Below, in pieces: positions 12,121-25,269 of a DNA stretch of 64,000 nucleotides. Position 1 is the first letter of the stretch; the number at the start of each line of letters is the position of its first letter. The stretch is from Euonymus europaeus (taxonomy: Eukaryota; Streptophyta; Magnoliopsida; Celastrales; Celastraceae): the NCBI GenBank assembly GCA_963580455.1, contig CAUZKV010000008.1, forward strand, positions 930,001 to 994,000, given 5' to 3'. Both the position numbers and the translations under genes were made by a program. The notes beneath the pieces were generated by a model that had not been told where the DNA came from, did no database searches, and worked only from the letters and a program-made list of their open reading frames with translations.

Positions 12121-13504
12121 AACGGTTTTATGAATATCCGTTGACTCCGAGTTCTGAATTCGCTGATTTTTAGCTTGATTTCACACTACTTTTTGAGCTC
12201 TACGATCCTGGCATTTCGGATTTTAATTTCAGAACTCGTGGCTAGTAGGTCTCGTTTCACCTAGTTAGCCGCGAAATGTGGTTTCTTTACGTAAACGGTT
12301 TTATGAATATCCGTTGACTCCGAGTTCTGAATTCGGTGATTTTTAGCTTGATTTCGCACTACTTTTCGAGCTCTACAATCCTGGAGTTTCGGATTTTGAT
12401 TTCAGAACTCGTGGCTAGTAGGTCTCGTTTCACCTAGTTAGCCGCGAAATGTGGTTTCTTTACATAAACGGTTTTATGAATATCCGTTGACTCCGAGTTC
12501 TGAATTCGTTGATTTTTAGCTTGATTTCGCACTACTTTTTGAGCTCTACAATCCTGGCATTTCGGATTTTGATTTCGGAACTCGTGGCTTGTAGGACTCG
12601 TTTCACCTAGTTAGCCACGAAATGTGGTTTCTTTACGTAAACGGTTTTATGAATATCCGTTGACTCCGAGTTCTGAATTCGTTGATTTTTAGCTTGATTT
12701 CGCACTACTTTTCGAGCTCTACAATCCTGGCATTTCGGATTTTAATTTCAGAACTCGTGGCTAGTAGGTCTCGTTTCACCTAGTTAGCCGCGAAATGTGG
12801 TTTCTTTACGTAAACGGTTTTATGAATATCCGTTGACTCCGAGTTCTGAATTCGGTGATTTTTAGCTTGATTTCGCACTACTTTTCGAGCTCTACAATCC
12901 TGGAGTTTCGGATTTTGATTTCAGAACTCGTGGCTAGTAGGTCTCGTTTCACCTAGTTAGCCGCGAAATGTGGTTTCTTTACGTAAACGGTTTTATGAAT
13001 ATCCGTTGACTCCGAGTTCTGAATTCGGTGATTTTTAGCTTGATTTCGCACTACTTTTCGAGCTCTACAATCCTGGAGTTTCGGATTTTGATTTCAGAAC
13101 TCGTGGCTAGTAGGTCTCGTTTCACGTAGTTAGCCGCGAAATGTGGTTTCTTTACGTAAACGGTTTTATGAATATCCATTGACTCCGAGTTTTGAATTCG
13201 GTGATTTTTAGCTTGATTTCGCACTACTTTTCGAGCTCTACAATCCTGGCGTTTCGGATTTTGATTTCAGAACACGTGGCTTGTAGGTCTCGTTTCACCT
13301 GGTTAGCCACGAAATGTGGTTTCTTTACGTAAACGGTTTTATGCATATCTGTTGACTCCGAGTTCTGAATTCGTTGATTTTTAGCTTGATTTCGCACTAC
13401 TTTTCGAGCTCTACAATCCTGGCATTTCGGATTTTGATTTCCGAATTCGTGGCTAGTAGGTCTCGTTTCACCTAGTTAGCCGCGAAATGTGGTTTCTTTA
13501 CGTA

Positions 13505-16500
13505 AACGGTTTTAGGAATATCCGTTGACTCCGAGTTCTGAATTCGGTGATTTTTAGCTTGATTTCACACTACTTTTCGAGCTCTACGCTCCTAGCGTTT
13601 CGGATTTTGATTTCAGAACACGTGGCTAGTAGGTCTCGTTTCACCTAGTTAGCCGCGAAATGTGGTTTCTTTACATAAACGGTTTTATGAATATCCGTTG
13701 ACTCGGAGTTCTGAATTCGGTGATTTTTAGCTTGATTTCACACTAATTTTCGAGCTCTACAATCCTGGTGTTTCGGATTTTGATTTCAGAACTCGTGGAT
13801 AGTTGGTCTCGTTTCACCTAGTTAGCCGCGAAATTTGGTTTCTTTACGTAAACGGTTTTATGAATATCCGATGACTCCGAGTTCTGAATTCGGTGATTTT
13901 TAGCTTGATTTCACACTACTTTTCGAGCTCTACGATCCTGGCATTTCGGATTTTGATTTCAGAACTCGTGGCTAGTTGGTCTCGTTTCACCTATTTAGCC
14001 GCGAAACGTGGTTTCTTTACGTAAACGGTTTTATGAATATCCGTTGACTCCGAGTTCTGAATTCGGTGATTTTTAGCTTGATTCCACACTACTTTTCGAG
14101 CTCTACGATCCTGGCATTTCGGATTTTGATTTCAGAACTCGTGGCTAGTTGGTCTCGTTTCACCAAGTTAGCCGCGAAATGTGGTTTCTTTACGTAAACG
14201 GTTTTACGAATATCCGATGACTCCGAGTTCTGAATTAGGTGATTTTAAGCTTGATTTCACACTAATTTTCGAGCTCTACGATCCTGGCGTTTCGGATTTT
14301 AATTTCAGAACTCGCGGCTAGTTGGTCTTGTTTCACCTAGTTAGCCGCAAAATGTGGTTTCTTTACGTAAACGATTTTATGAATATCCTTTGACTCCGAG
14401 TTCTGAATTCGGTGATTTTTGGCTTGATTTCACACTACTTTTCGAGCTCTAAGATCCTGGCATTTCGGATTTTGATTTCTGAACTCGTGGCTAGTTGGTG
14501 TCGTTTCACCTATTTAGCCGCGAAATGTGGTTTCTTTACGTAAACGGTTTTATGAATATCCGTTGACTCAGAGTTATGAATTCGGTGATTTTTAGCTTGA
14601 TTCCACACTACTTTTCGAGCTCTACGATCCTGGCATTTCGGATTTTGATTTCAGAACTCGTGGCTAGTTGGTCTCGTTTTACCTAGTTAGCCGCGAAATG
14701 TGGTTTCTTTACCTAAACGGTTTTATGAATATCCGATGACTCCGAGTTCTGAATTCGGTGATTTTTAGCTCGATTTCACACTACTTTTCGAGCTCTACGA
14801 TCCTGGCGTTTCGGATTTTGATTTCAGAACTCGTGGCTAGTTGGTCTCGTTTCACCTATTTAGCCGCGAAATGTGGTTTCTTTACGTAAACAGTTTTATG
14901 AATATCCGTTGACTCAGACTTCTGAATTCGGTGATTTTTAGCTTGATTCCACACTACTTTTCGAGCTCTACGCTCCTAGCATTTCGGATTTTGATTTCAG
15001 AACTCGTGGCTAGTTGGTCTCGTTTCACCTATTTAGCCGCGAAATGTGGTTTCTTTACGTAAACGGTTTTATGAATATCCGTTGACTCAGAGTTCTGAAT
15101 TCGGTGATTTTTAGCTTGATTTCACACTACTTTTTGAGCTCTACGCTACTAGCGTTTCGGATTTTGATTTTAGAACTCGTGGATAGTTGGTCTCGTTTCA
15201 CCTATTTAACCGCGAAATGTGGTTTCTTTATGTAAACGGTTATATGAATATCCGTTGACTCCGAGTTCTGAATTCGGTGATTTTTAGCTTGATTTCACAC
15301 TACTTTTCAAGCTCTACGATCCTGGAGTTTCGGATTTTGATTTTAGAACTCGTGGCTAGTTGGTCTCGTTTCACCTATTTAGCCGCGAAATGTGGTTTCT
15401 TTACGTAAACGATTTTATGAATATCCGTTGACTCCGAGTTCTGAATTCGGTGATTTTTAGCTTGATTTCACACTACATTTCGAGCTCTACGATCCTGGCA
15501 TTTCGGATTTTGATTTCAGAACTCGGGGCTAGTTTGTCTCGTTTCACCTAGTTAGCCGCGAAATGTGGTTTCTTTACGTAATTGGTTTTATGAATATCCG
15601 TTGACTCCGAGTTCTGAATTCGGTGATTTTTAGCTTGATTTCACACTACTTCTCGAGCTCTACAATCCTGGCATTTCGGATTTTGATTTCAGAACTCGTG
15701 GCTAGTTTGTCTCGTTTCACCTAGTCAGCCGCGAAATGTGATTTCTTTACGTAAACAGTTTTGTGAATATCCTTTGACTCCGAGTTCTGAATTCGGTGAT
15801 TTTTAGCTTGATTTCACACTAATTTTCAAGCTCTACAATCCTGGCGTTTCGGATTTTGATTTCAGAACTCGTGGATAGTTGGTCTCGTTTCACCTATTTA
15901 GCCGCGAAATGTGGTTTCTTTACGTAAACGGTTTTAGGAATATCCGTTGACTCCGAGTTCTGAATTCGGTGATTTTTAGCTTGATTTCACACTACTTTTC
16001 TAGCTCTATGATCCTGGAATTTCGGATTTTGATTTCGGAACTCGTGGCTAGTTGGTCTCGTTTCACCTATTTAGCCGCGAAATGTGGTTTCTTTACGTAA
16101 ACGATTTTATGAATATCCGTTGACTCTGAGTTCTGAATTCGGTGATTTTTAGCTTGATTTCACACTAATTTTCGAGCTCTACGATCCTGGTATTTCGGAT
16201 TTTGATTTCAGAACTCGTGGCTAGTTGGTCTCGTTTCACCTAGTTAGCCGCGAAATGTGGTTTCTTTACGTAAACGGTTTTATGAATATCCGTTGACTCC
16301 GAGTTCTGAATTCGGTGATTTTTAGCTTGATTTCACACTACTTTTCGAGCTCTACGATCCTGGAGTTTCGGATTTTGATTTCAGAACTCGTGGCTAGTTG
16401 GTCTCATTTCACCTAGTCAGCCGCGAAATGTGGTTTCTTTACGTAAACAGTTTTATGAATATCCTTTGACTCCGAGTTCTGAATTCGGTGATTTTTAGCT

Positions 16501-17829
16501 TGATTTCACACTACTTTTCGAGCTCTACAATCCTGGCATTTCGGATTTTCATTTCAGAACTCGTGGATAGTTGGTCTCGTTTAACCTATTTAGCCGCGAA
16601 ATGTGGTTTCTTTACGTAAACGGTTTTAGGAATATCCGTTGACTCCGAGTTCTGAATTCGGTGATTTTTAGCTTGATTTAACACTACTTTTCGAGCTCTA
16701 CGATCCTGGAGTTTCAGATTTTAATTTCAGAAATCGTGGCTAGTAGGTCTCGTTTCACCTAGTTAGCCGCGTAATGTGGTTTCTTTACGTAAACGGTTTT
16801 ATGAATATCCGTTGACTCCGAGTTCTGAATACGGTGATTTTTAGCTTGATTTCACACTACTTTTCGAGCTCTACAATCCTGGCGTTTCGGATTTTGATTT
16901 CAGAACTCGTGGCTTGTTGGTCTCGTTTCACCTAGTTAGCCGCGAAATGGGGTTTCTTTACGTAAACGGTTTTATGAATATCCGTTGACTCCGAGTTCTG
17001 AATTCGGTGATTTTTAGCTTGATTTCACACTACTTTTCGAGCTCTACAATCCTGGCGTTTCGGATTTTGATTTCAGAACTCATGGCTAGTTGGTCTCGTT
17101 TCACCTATTTAGCCGCGAAATGTGGTTTCTTTACGTAAATGGTTTTAGGAATATCCGTTGACTCCGAGTTCTGAATTCGGTGATTTTTAGCTTGATTTCA
17201 CACTACTTTTCGAGCTCTACGATCCTGGCGTTTCGGATTTTGATTTCAGAACTTGTGGCTAGTAGGTCTCGTTTCACCTAGTTAGCCGCGAAATGTGGTT
17301 TCTTTACGTAAACAGTTTTATGAATATCCTTTGACTCCGAGTTCTGAATTCGGTGATTTTTAGCTCGATTTCACACTACTTTTCGAGCTCTACAATCCTG
17401 GCATTTCGGATTTTGATTTCAGAACTCGTGGCTAGTAGGTCTCGATTCACCTATTTAGCGGCGAAATGTGGTTTCTTTACGTAAGTCGTTTTATGTGTAT
17501 CCGTTGACTCCGAGTTCTGAATTCGGTGATTTTTAGGTTTATTACACACTACTTTTCGAGCACTACGATCCAGGAGTTTCGGATTTTGATTTCAGAACTC
17601 GTGGCTAGTAGGTCTTGTTTCACCTAGTTAGCCGCGAAATGTGGTTTCTTTACGTAAACGGTTTTATGAATATCCGTTGACTCCGAGTTCTGAATTCGGT
17701 GATTTTTAGCTTGATTTCACACTACTTTTCGAGCTCTACGATCCTGGCGTTTCGGATATTGATTTCAGAACTCGTGGCTAGTTGGTCTCGTTTCACCTAG
17801 TTAGCCGCGAAATGTGGTTTCTTTACGTA
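13505..17829 (+). repeat. Mixed monomer tract
   Basis: About 25 monomers of several types lie here: CTCCTAGCG, CCGATGAC, CAGAG with GATTCCACAC, CTAAGATCC with TTGGTGTCG, and TTATATGAAT. I see no dominant HOR. Many types return at 30-42 kb, so this tract looks like a sampler of the central region. A strongly altered monomer near 17450-17570 has GTAAGTCG, TTATGTGTATCC and AGGTTTATTAC. Confidence 0.7.
15581..16272 (+). repeat. Four-monomer block, left copy
   Basis: Ordered markers are CTAGTTTGTC and CTTCTCGAGC, then GTTTTGTGAA with TTTTCAAGC, then TTTTCTAGC with CTATGATCC and TTTCGGAACTC, then CTAATTTTCG with GGTATTTCGG. The same order is found at 42105-42795, about 26.52 kb away. The left copy begins with an AATTGG change. 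Confidence 0.85.
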
Positions 17830-18694
17830 AACGGTTTTATGAATATCCGTTGACTCCGAGTTATGAATTCGGTGATTTTTAGCTTGATTTCACACTAATT
17901 TTCGAGCTCTACGATCCTGGCGTTTCGGATTTTGATTTCAGAACTCGTGGCTAGTAGGTCTCGTTTCACCTAGTTAGCCGCGAAAACTGGTTTCTTTACG
18001 TAAACGGTTTTAGGAATATCCGTTGACTCCGAGTTCTGAATTCGGTGATTTTTAGCTTGATTTGACACTACTTTTCGAGCTCTACAATCCTGGCATTTCG
18101 TATTTTGATTTCAGAACTCGTGGATAGTTGGTCTCGTTTCACCTATTTAACCGCGAAATGTGGTTTCTTTACGTAAACGGTTTTATGAATATCCGTTGAC
18201 TCCGAGTTCTGAATTCGGTGATTTTTATCTTGATTTCACACTACTTTTCGAGCTCTACGATCCTGGCATTTCGGATATTGATTTCAAAACTCGTGGCTAG
18301 TTGGTCTCGTTTCACCTAGTTAGCCGCGAAATGTGGTTTCTTTACGTAAACGGGTTTATGAATATCCGTTGACTCCGAGTTCTGAATTCGGTGATTTTTA
18401 GCTTGATTTCACACTACTTTTCGAGCTCTACGATCCTGGAGTTTCGGATTTTGATTTCAGAACTCGTGGCTAGTTGGTCTCGTTTCACCTATTTAGCCGC
18501 GAAATGTGGTTTCTTTACGTAAACGATTTTATGAATATCCGTTAACTCTGAGTTCTGAATTCGGTGATTTTTAGCTTGATTTCACACTACTTTTTGAGCT
18601 CTATGATCCTGGCGTTTCGGATTTTGATTTCAGAATTCGTGGCTAGTTGGTCTCGTTTCACCTAGTTAGCCGCGAAATGTGGTTTCTTTACGTA
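17830..18694 (+). repeat. 5-mer HOR A-B-C-D-E, copy 1 (865 bp)
   Basis: Five monomers in order: A has ACTAATTTTCG with TAGGTCTCG; B has TTTCGTATTTTG with GGATAG and TTTAACCGCG; C has GATATTGATTTC with AAAACTCG; D is a plain monomer with GAGTTTCGG; E has CGTTAACTCTGAG. Exactly 5 x 173 bp separate copy 1 from copy 2. Copy 1 has a private GCGAAAACTGG near 17986 and TTTATCTTG in C. Confidence 0.88.
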
Positions 18695-19559
18695 AACGGT
18701 TTTATGAATATCCGTTGACTCCGAGTTCTGAATTCGGTGATTTTTAGCTTGATTTCACACTAATTTTCGAGCTCTACGATCCTGGCGTTTCGGATTTTGA
18801 TTTCAGAACTCGTGGCTAGTAGGTCTCGTTTCACCTAGTTAGCCGCGAAATGTGGTTTCTTTACGTAAACGGTTTTAGGAATATCCGTTGACTCCGAGTT
18901 CTGAATTCGGTGATTTTTAGCTTGATTTCACACTACTTTTCGAGCTCTACAATCCTGGCATTTCGTATTTTGATTTCAGAACTCGTGGATAGTTGGTCTC
19001 GTTTCACCTATTTAACCGCGAAATGTGGTTTCTTTACGTAAACGGTTTTATGAATATCCGTTGACTCCGAGTTCTGAATTCGTTGATTTTTAGCTTGATT
19101 TCACACTACTTTTCGAGCTCTACGATCCTGGCATTTCGGATATTGATTTCAAAACTCGTGGCTAGTTGGTCTCGTTTCACCTAGTTAGCCGCGAAATGTG
19201 GTTTCTTTACGTAAACGGTTTTATGAATATTCGTTGACTCCGAGTTCTGAATTCGGTGATTTTTAGCTTGATTTCACACTACTTTTCGAGCTCTACGATC
19301 CTGGGGTTTCGGATTTTGATTTCAGAACTCGTGGCTAGTTGGTCTCGTTTCACCTAGTTAGCCGCGAAATGTGGTTTCTATACGTAAACGATTTTATGAA
19401 TATCCGTTAACTCTGAGTTCTGAATTCGGTGATTTTTAGCTTGATTTCACACTACTTTTCGAGCTCTATGATCCTGGCGTTTCGGATTTTGATTTCAGAA
19501 CTCGTGGCTAGTTGGTCTCATTTCACCTAGTTAGCCGCGAAATGTGGTTTCTTTACGTA
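18695..19559 (+). repeat. 5-mer HOR A-B-C-D-E, copy 2 (865 bp)
   Basis: Same A-E order as 17830. D here has GGGGTTTCGG and E keeps CGTTAACTC at 19406. Two further monomers (19560-19905) follow before the next A, so from this copy the repeat spacing becomes 1211 bp (seven monomers). Confidence 0.88.
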
Positions 19560-19905
19560 AACGGTTTTATGAATATCCGTTGACTTCGAGTTCTGAATTC
19601 GGTGATTTTTAGCTTGATTTCACACTACTTTTCGAGCTCTACGATCCTGGAGTTTCGGATTTTGATTTCAGAACTCGTGGCTAGTTGGTCTCGTTTCACC
19701 TATTTAGCCGCGAAATGTGGTTTCTTTACGTAAACGATTTTATGAATATCCGTTCACTCTGAGTTCTGAATTCGGTGATTTTTAGCTTGATTTCACACTA
19801 CTTTTTGAGCTCTATGATCCTGGCGTTTCGGATTTTGATTTCAGAATTCGTGGCTAGTTGGTCTCGTTTCACCTAGTTAGCCGCGAAATGTGGTTTCTTT
19901 ACGTA
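19560..19905 (+). repeat. Extra dimer between 5-mer copies 2 and 3
   Basis: A GAGTTTCGG monomer is followed by an E-like monomer with CGTTCACTC at 19752. The dimer resembles D-E of copy 1 (18349-18694), including GAATTCGTGGC, at an offset of 1211 bp. It therefore looks like a partial duplication of D-E. Confidence 0.8.
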
Positions 19906-20770
19906 AACGGTTTTATGAATATCCGTTGACTCCGAGTTCTGAATTCGGTGATTTTTAGCTTGATTTCACACTAATTTTCGAGCTCTACGATCCTGGCGTT
20001 TCGGATTTTGATTTCAGAACTCGTGGCTAGTAGGTCTCGTTTCACCTAGTTAGCCGCGAAATGTGGTTTCTTTACGTAAACGGTTTTAGGAATATCCGTT
20101 GACTCCGAGTTCTGAATTCGGTGATTTTTAGCTTGATTTCACACTACTTTTCGAGCTCTACAATCCTGGCATTTCGTATTTTGATTTCAAAACTCGTGGA
20201 TAGTTGGTCTCGTTTCACCTATTTAACCGCGAAATGTGGTTTCTTTACGTAAACGGTTTTATGAATATCCGTTGACTCCGAGTTCTGAATTCGTTGATTT
20301 TTAGCTTGATTTCACACTACTTTTCGAGCTCTACGATCCTGGCATTTCGGATATTGATTTCAAAACTCGTGGCTAGTTGGTCTCGTTTCACCTAGTTAGC
20401 CGCGAAATGTGGTTTCTTTACGTAAACGGTTTTATGAATATCCGTTGACTCCGAGTTCTGAATTCGGTGATTTTTAGCTTGATTTCACACTACTTTTCGA
20501 GCTCTACGATCCTGGGGTTTCGGATTTTGATTTCAGAACTCGTGGCTAGTTGGTCTCATTTCACCTAGTTAGCCGCGAAATGTGGTTTCTTTACGTAAAC
20601 GATTTTATGAATATCCGTTAACTCTGAGTTCTGAATTCGGTGATTTTTAGCTTGATTTCACACTACTTTTCGAGCTCTATGATCCTGGCGTTTCGGATTT
20701 TGATTTCAGAACTCGTGGCTAGTTGGTCTCATTTCACCTAGTTAGCCGCGAAATGTGGTTTCTTTACGTA
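19906..20770 (+). repeat. 5-mer HOR A-B-C-D-E, copy 3 (865 bp)
   Basis: Same A-E order, 1211 bp after copy 2. It has AAAACTCG in B as well as in C. D and E (20425 onward) are also the left end of the 2422-bp spaced duplication. Confidence 0.88.
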
Positions 20771-22125
20771 AACGGTTTTATGAATATCCGTTGACTTCGA
20801 GTTCTGAATTCGGTGATTTTTAGCTTGATTTCACACTACTTTTCGAGCTCTACGATCCTGGGGTTTCGGATTTTGATTTCAGAACTCGTGGCTAGTTGGT
20901 CTCGTTTCACCTAGTTAGCCGCAAAATGTGGTTTCTTTACGTAAACGATTTTATGAATATCCGTTAACTCTGAGTTCTGAATTCGGTGATTTTTAGCTGG
21001 ATTTCACACTACTTTTCGAGCTCTACGATCCTGGCATTTCGGATTCTGATTTCAGAACTCGTGGCTAGTTGGTCTCGTTTCACCTATTTAGCCACGAAAT
21101 GTGGTTTCTTTACGTAAACGGTTTTATGAATATCCGTTAACTCTGAGTTCTGAATTCGGTGATTTTTAGCTGGATTTCACACTACTTTTCGAGCTCTACG
21201 ATCCTGGCATTTCGGATTCTGATTTCAGAACTCGTGGCTAGTTGGTCTCGTTTCACCTATTTAGCCACGAAATGTGGTTTCTTTACGTAAACGGTTTTAT
21301 GAATATCCGTTGACTCAGAGTTCTGAATTCGGTGACTTTTAGCTTGATTTCACACTACTTTTCGAGCTCTACGATCCTGGGGTTTCGGATTTTGATTTCA
21401 GAACTCGTGGCTAGTTGGTCTCGTTTCACCTAGTTAGCCGCAAAATGTGGTTTCTTTACGTAAACAGTTTTAGAAATATCCGTTGACTCCGAGTTCTGAA
21501 TTCTGGGATTTTTAGCTTGATTTGACACTACTTTTTGAGCTCTACGCTCCTAGCGTTTCGGATTTTGATTTCAGAACTCGTGGCTAGTAGGTCTCGTTTC
21601 ACCTAGTTAACCGCGAAATGTGGTTTCTTTACGTAAACGGTTTTATGAATATCAGTTGACTCCGAGTTCTGAATTCGATGATTTTTAGCTTGATTTCACT
21701 CTAATTTTCGAGCTCTACGATCCTGGCGTTTCGGATTTTGATTTCAGAACTCGTGGCTAGTTGGTCTCGTTTCACCTAGTTAGCCGCGAAAGGTGGTTTC
21801 TTTACGTAAACGATTTTATGAATATCCGTTGACTCCGAGTTCTGAATTCGGTGATTTTTAGCTTGATTTCACACTACTTCTCGAGCTCTACAATCCTGGC
21901 ATTTCGGATTTTGATTTCAGAACTCGTGGCTAGTTGGTCTCGTTTCACCTAGTCAGCCGCGAAATGTGATTTCTTTACGTAAACAGTTTTGTGAATATCC
22001 TTTGACTCCGAGTTCTGAATTCGGTGATTTTTAGCTTGATTTCACACTACTTTTCGAGCTCTATGATCCTAGCGTTTCGGATTTTGATTTTAGAACACGT
22101 GGCTAGTAGGTCTCGTTTCACCTAT
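20425..22125 (+). repeat. 1.7-kb spaced duplication, left copy
   Basis: Ten monomers share their order with 22847-24547. The order is GGGGTTTCGG, CGTTAACTC, CTTCGAG, two GGATTTCACAC / GGATTCTG monomers, GGTGACTTTTAGC, TTCTGGGATT with TTTGACAC, TATCAGTTGAC, GAAAGGTGG, and GTTTTGTGAA with GAACACGTGG. The marker CGTTAAC at 20617, 20963 and 21136 recurs 2422 bp (14 monomers) later. The two copies part at the following joint, where the right copy has GCCTGCG. Confidence 0.88.
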
Positions 22126-22154
22126 TTAGCCGCGAAATGTGGTTTCTTTACATA

Positions 22155-22846
22155 AACGGTTTTATGAATATCCGTTGACTCCGAGTTCTGAATTCGGTGA
22201 TTTTTAGCTTGATTTCACACTACTTTTCGAGCTCTACAATCCTGGCATTTCGTATTTTGATTTCAGAACTCGTGGATAGTTGGTCTCGTTTCACCTATTT
22301 AACCGCGAAATGTGGTTTCTTTACGTAAACGGTTTTATGAATATCCGTTGACTCCGAGTTCTGAATTCGTTGATTTTTAGCTTGATTTCACACTACTTTT
22401 CGAGCTCTACGAGCCTGGCATTTCGGATATTGATTTCAAAACTCGTGGCTAGTTGGTCTCGTTTCACCTAGTTAGCCGCAAAATGTGGTTTCTTTACGTA
22501 AACGGTTTTATGAATATCCGTTGACTCCGAGTTCTGAATTCGGTGATTTTTAGCTTGATTTCACACTACTTTTCGAGCTCTACGATCCTGGAGTTTCGGA
22601 TTTTGATTTCAGAACTCGTGGCTAGTTGGTCTCGTTTCACCTATTTAGCCGCGAAATGTGGTTTCTTTACGTAAACGATTTTATGAATATCCGTTAACTC
22701 TGAGTTCTGAATTCGGTGATTTTTAGCTTTATTTCAGACTACTTTTGGAGCTCTATGATCCTGGCGTTTCGGATTTTGATTTCAGAACTCGTGGCTAGTT
22801 GGTCTCGCTTCACCTAGTTAGCCGCGAAATGTGGTTTCTTTACGTA
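22155..22846 (+). repeat. 5-mer HOR, partial copy 4 (B-C-D-E)
   Basis: Four monomers match B-E of the 17.8-20.8 kb HOR, including TTTCGTATTTTG, GATATTGATTTC and CGTTAACTC at 22693. A is missing. E has diverged, with CTTTATTTCAGAC and TTTTGGAGC. The block sits exactly between the two copies of the 1.7-kb duplication. Confidence 0.85.
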
Positions 22847-24547
22847 AACGGTTTTATGAATATCCGTTGACTCCGAGTTCTGAATTCGGTGATTTTTAGC
22901 TTGATTTCACACTACTTTTCGAGCTCTACGATCCTGGGGTTTCGGATTTTGATTTCAGAACTCGTGGCTAGTTGGTCTCGTTTCACCTAGTTAGCCGCGA
23001 AATGTGGTTTCTTTACGTAAACGATTTTATGAATATCCGTTAACTCTGAGTTCTGAATTCGGTGATTTTTAGCTTGATTTCACACTACTTTTCGAGCTCT
23101 ATGATCCTGGCGTTTCGGATTTTGATTTCAGAACTCGTGGCTAGTTGGTCTCATTTCACCTAGTTAGCCGCGAAATGTGGTTTCTTTACGTAAACGGTTT
23201 TATGAATATCCGTTGACTTCGAGTTCTGAATTCGGTGATTTTTAGCTTGATTTCACACTACTTTTCGAGCTCTACGATCCTGGGATTTCGGATTTTGATT
23301 TCAGAACTCGTGGCTAGTTGGTCTCGTTTCACCTAGTTAGCCGCAAAATGTGGTTTCTTTACGTAAACGATTTTATGAATATCCGTTAACTCTGAGTTCT
23401 GAATTCGGTGATTTTTAGCTGGATTTCACACTACTTTTCGAGCTCTACGATCCTGGCATTTCGGATTCTGATTTCAGAACTCGTGGCTAGTTGGTCTCGT
23501 TTCACCTATTTAGCCACGAAATGTGGTTTCTTTACGTAAACGGTTTTATGAATATCCGTTAACTCTGAGTTCTGAATTCGGTGATTTTTAGCTGGATTTC
23601 ACACTACTTTTCGAGCTCTACGATCCTGGCATTTCGGATTCTGATTTCAGAACTCGTGGCTAGTTGGTCTCGTTTCACCTATTTAGCCACGAAATGTGGT
23701 TTCTTTACGTAAACGGTTTTATGAATATCCGTTGACTCAGAGTTCTGAATTCGGTGACTTTTAGCTTGATTTCACACTACTTTTCGAGCTCTACGATCCT
23801 GGGGTTTCGGATTTTGATTTCAGAACTCGTGGCTAGTTGGTCTCGTTTCTCCTAGTTAGCCGCAAAATGTGGTTTCTTTACGTAAACAGTTTTAGGAATA
23901 TCCGTTGACTCCGAGTTCTGAATTCTGGGATTTTTAGCTTGATTTGACACTACTTTTTGAGCTCTACGCTCCTAGCGTTTCGGATTTTGATTTCAGAACT
24001 CGTGGCTAGTAGGTCTCGTTTCACCTAGTTAACCGCGAAATGTGGTTTCTTTACGTAAACGGTTTTATGAATATCAGTTGACTCCGAGTTCTGAATTTGA
24101 TGATTTTTAGCTTGATTTCACTCTAATTTTTGAGCTCTACGATCCTGGCGTTTCGGATTTTGATTTCAGAACTCGTGGCTAGTTGGTCTCGTTTCACCTA
24201 GTTAGCCGCGAAAGGTGGTTTCTTTACGTAAACGATTTTATGAATATCCGTTGACTCCGAGTTCTGAATTCGGTGATTTTTAGCTTGATTTCACACTACT
24301 TCTCGAGCTCTACAATCCTGGCATTTCGGATTTTGATTTCAGAACTCGTGGCTAGTTGGTCTCGTTTCACCTAGTCAGCCGCGAAATGTGATTTCTTTAC
24401 GTAAACAGTTTTGTGAATATCCTTTGACTCCGAGTTCTGAATTCGGTGATTTTTAGCTTGATTTCACACTACTTTTCGAGCTCTATGATCCTAGCGTTTC
24501 GGATTTTGATTTTAGAACACGTGGCTAGTAGGTCTCGTTTCACCTAG
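22847..24547 (+). repeat. 1.7-kb spaced duplication, right copy
   Basis: Counterpart of 20425-22125 at +2422 bp, with few changes, such as GGAATATCC for GAAATATCC near 23891 and GAATTTGATG near 24094. The right edge shows GCCTGCGAAATG, as in copies at about 3430, 9830 and 25590. Confidence 0.87.
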
Positions 24548-25269
24548 TTAGCCTGCGAAATGTGGTTTCTTTACATAAACGGTTTTATGAATATCCGTTG
24601 ACTCCGAGTTCTGAATTCGGTGATTTTTAGCTTGATTTCACACTACTTTTCGAGCTCTACAATCCTGGCGTTTCGGATTTTGATTTCAGAACTCGTGGCT
24701 AGTAGGTCTCGTTTCACCTAGTTAGCCGCGAAATGTGGTTTCTTTACGTAAACGGTTTTATGAATATCCGTTGACTCCGAGTTCTGAATTCGGTGATTTT
24801 TAGCTGGATTTCACACTACTTTTCGAGCTCTACGATCCTGGCATTTCGGATTCTGATTTCAGAACTCGTGGCTAGTTGGTCTCGTTTCACCTATTTAGCC
24901 ACGAAATGTGGTTTCTTTACGTAAACGGTTTTATGAATATCCGTTGACTCAGAGTTCTGAATTCGGTGACTTTTAGCTTGATTTCACACTACTTTTCGAG
25001 CTCTACGATCCTGGGGTTTCGGATTTTGATTTCAGAACTCGTGGCTAGTTGGTCTCGTTTCACCTAGTTAGCCGCGAAATGTGGTTTCTTTACGTAAACA
25101 ATTTTAGGAATATCCGTTGACTCCGAGTTCTGAATTCGGTGATTTTTAGCTTGATTTCACACTAATTTTCGAGCTCTACTATCCTGGGGTTTCGGATTTT
25201 GATTTCAGAACTCGTGGCTAGTTGGTCTCGTTTCACCTAGTTAGCCGCGAAAGGTGGTTTCTTTACGTA

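Larger units (their letters stand above)
10378..13504 (+). repeat. GCACTAC subfamily tract, first location
   Basis: Most monomers here have TTTCGCACTAC instead of TTTCACACTAC. They also tend to carry TTCGTTGATT, CTACAATCC, ATTTCGGAACTC and GGCTTGTAGG. The tract contains four shortened monomers. The same combination returns only at 26828-30168, where the other shortened monomers lie. The two tracts therefore share a common source separated by about 13 kb of other monomer types. Confidence 0.85.
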
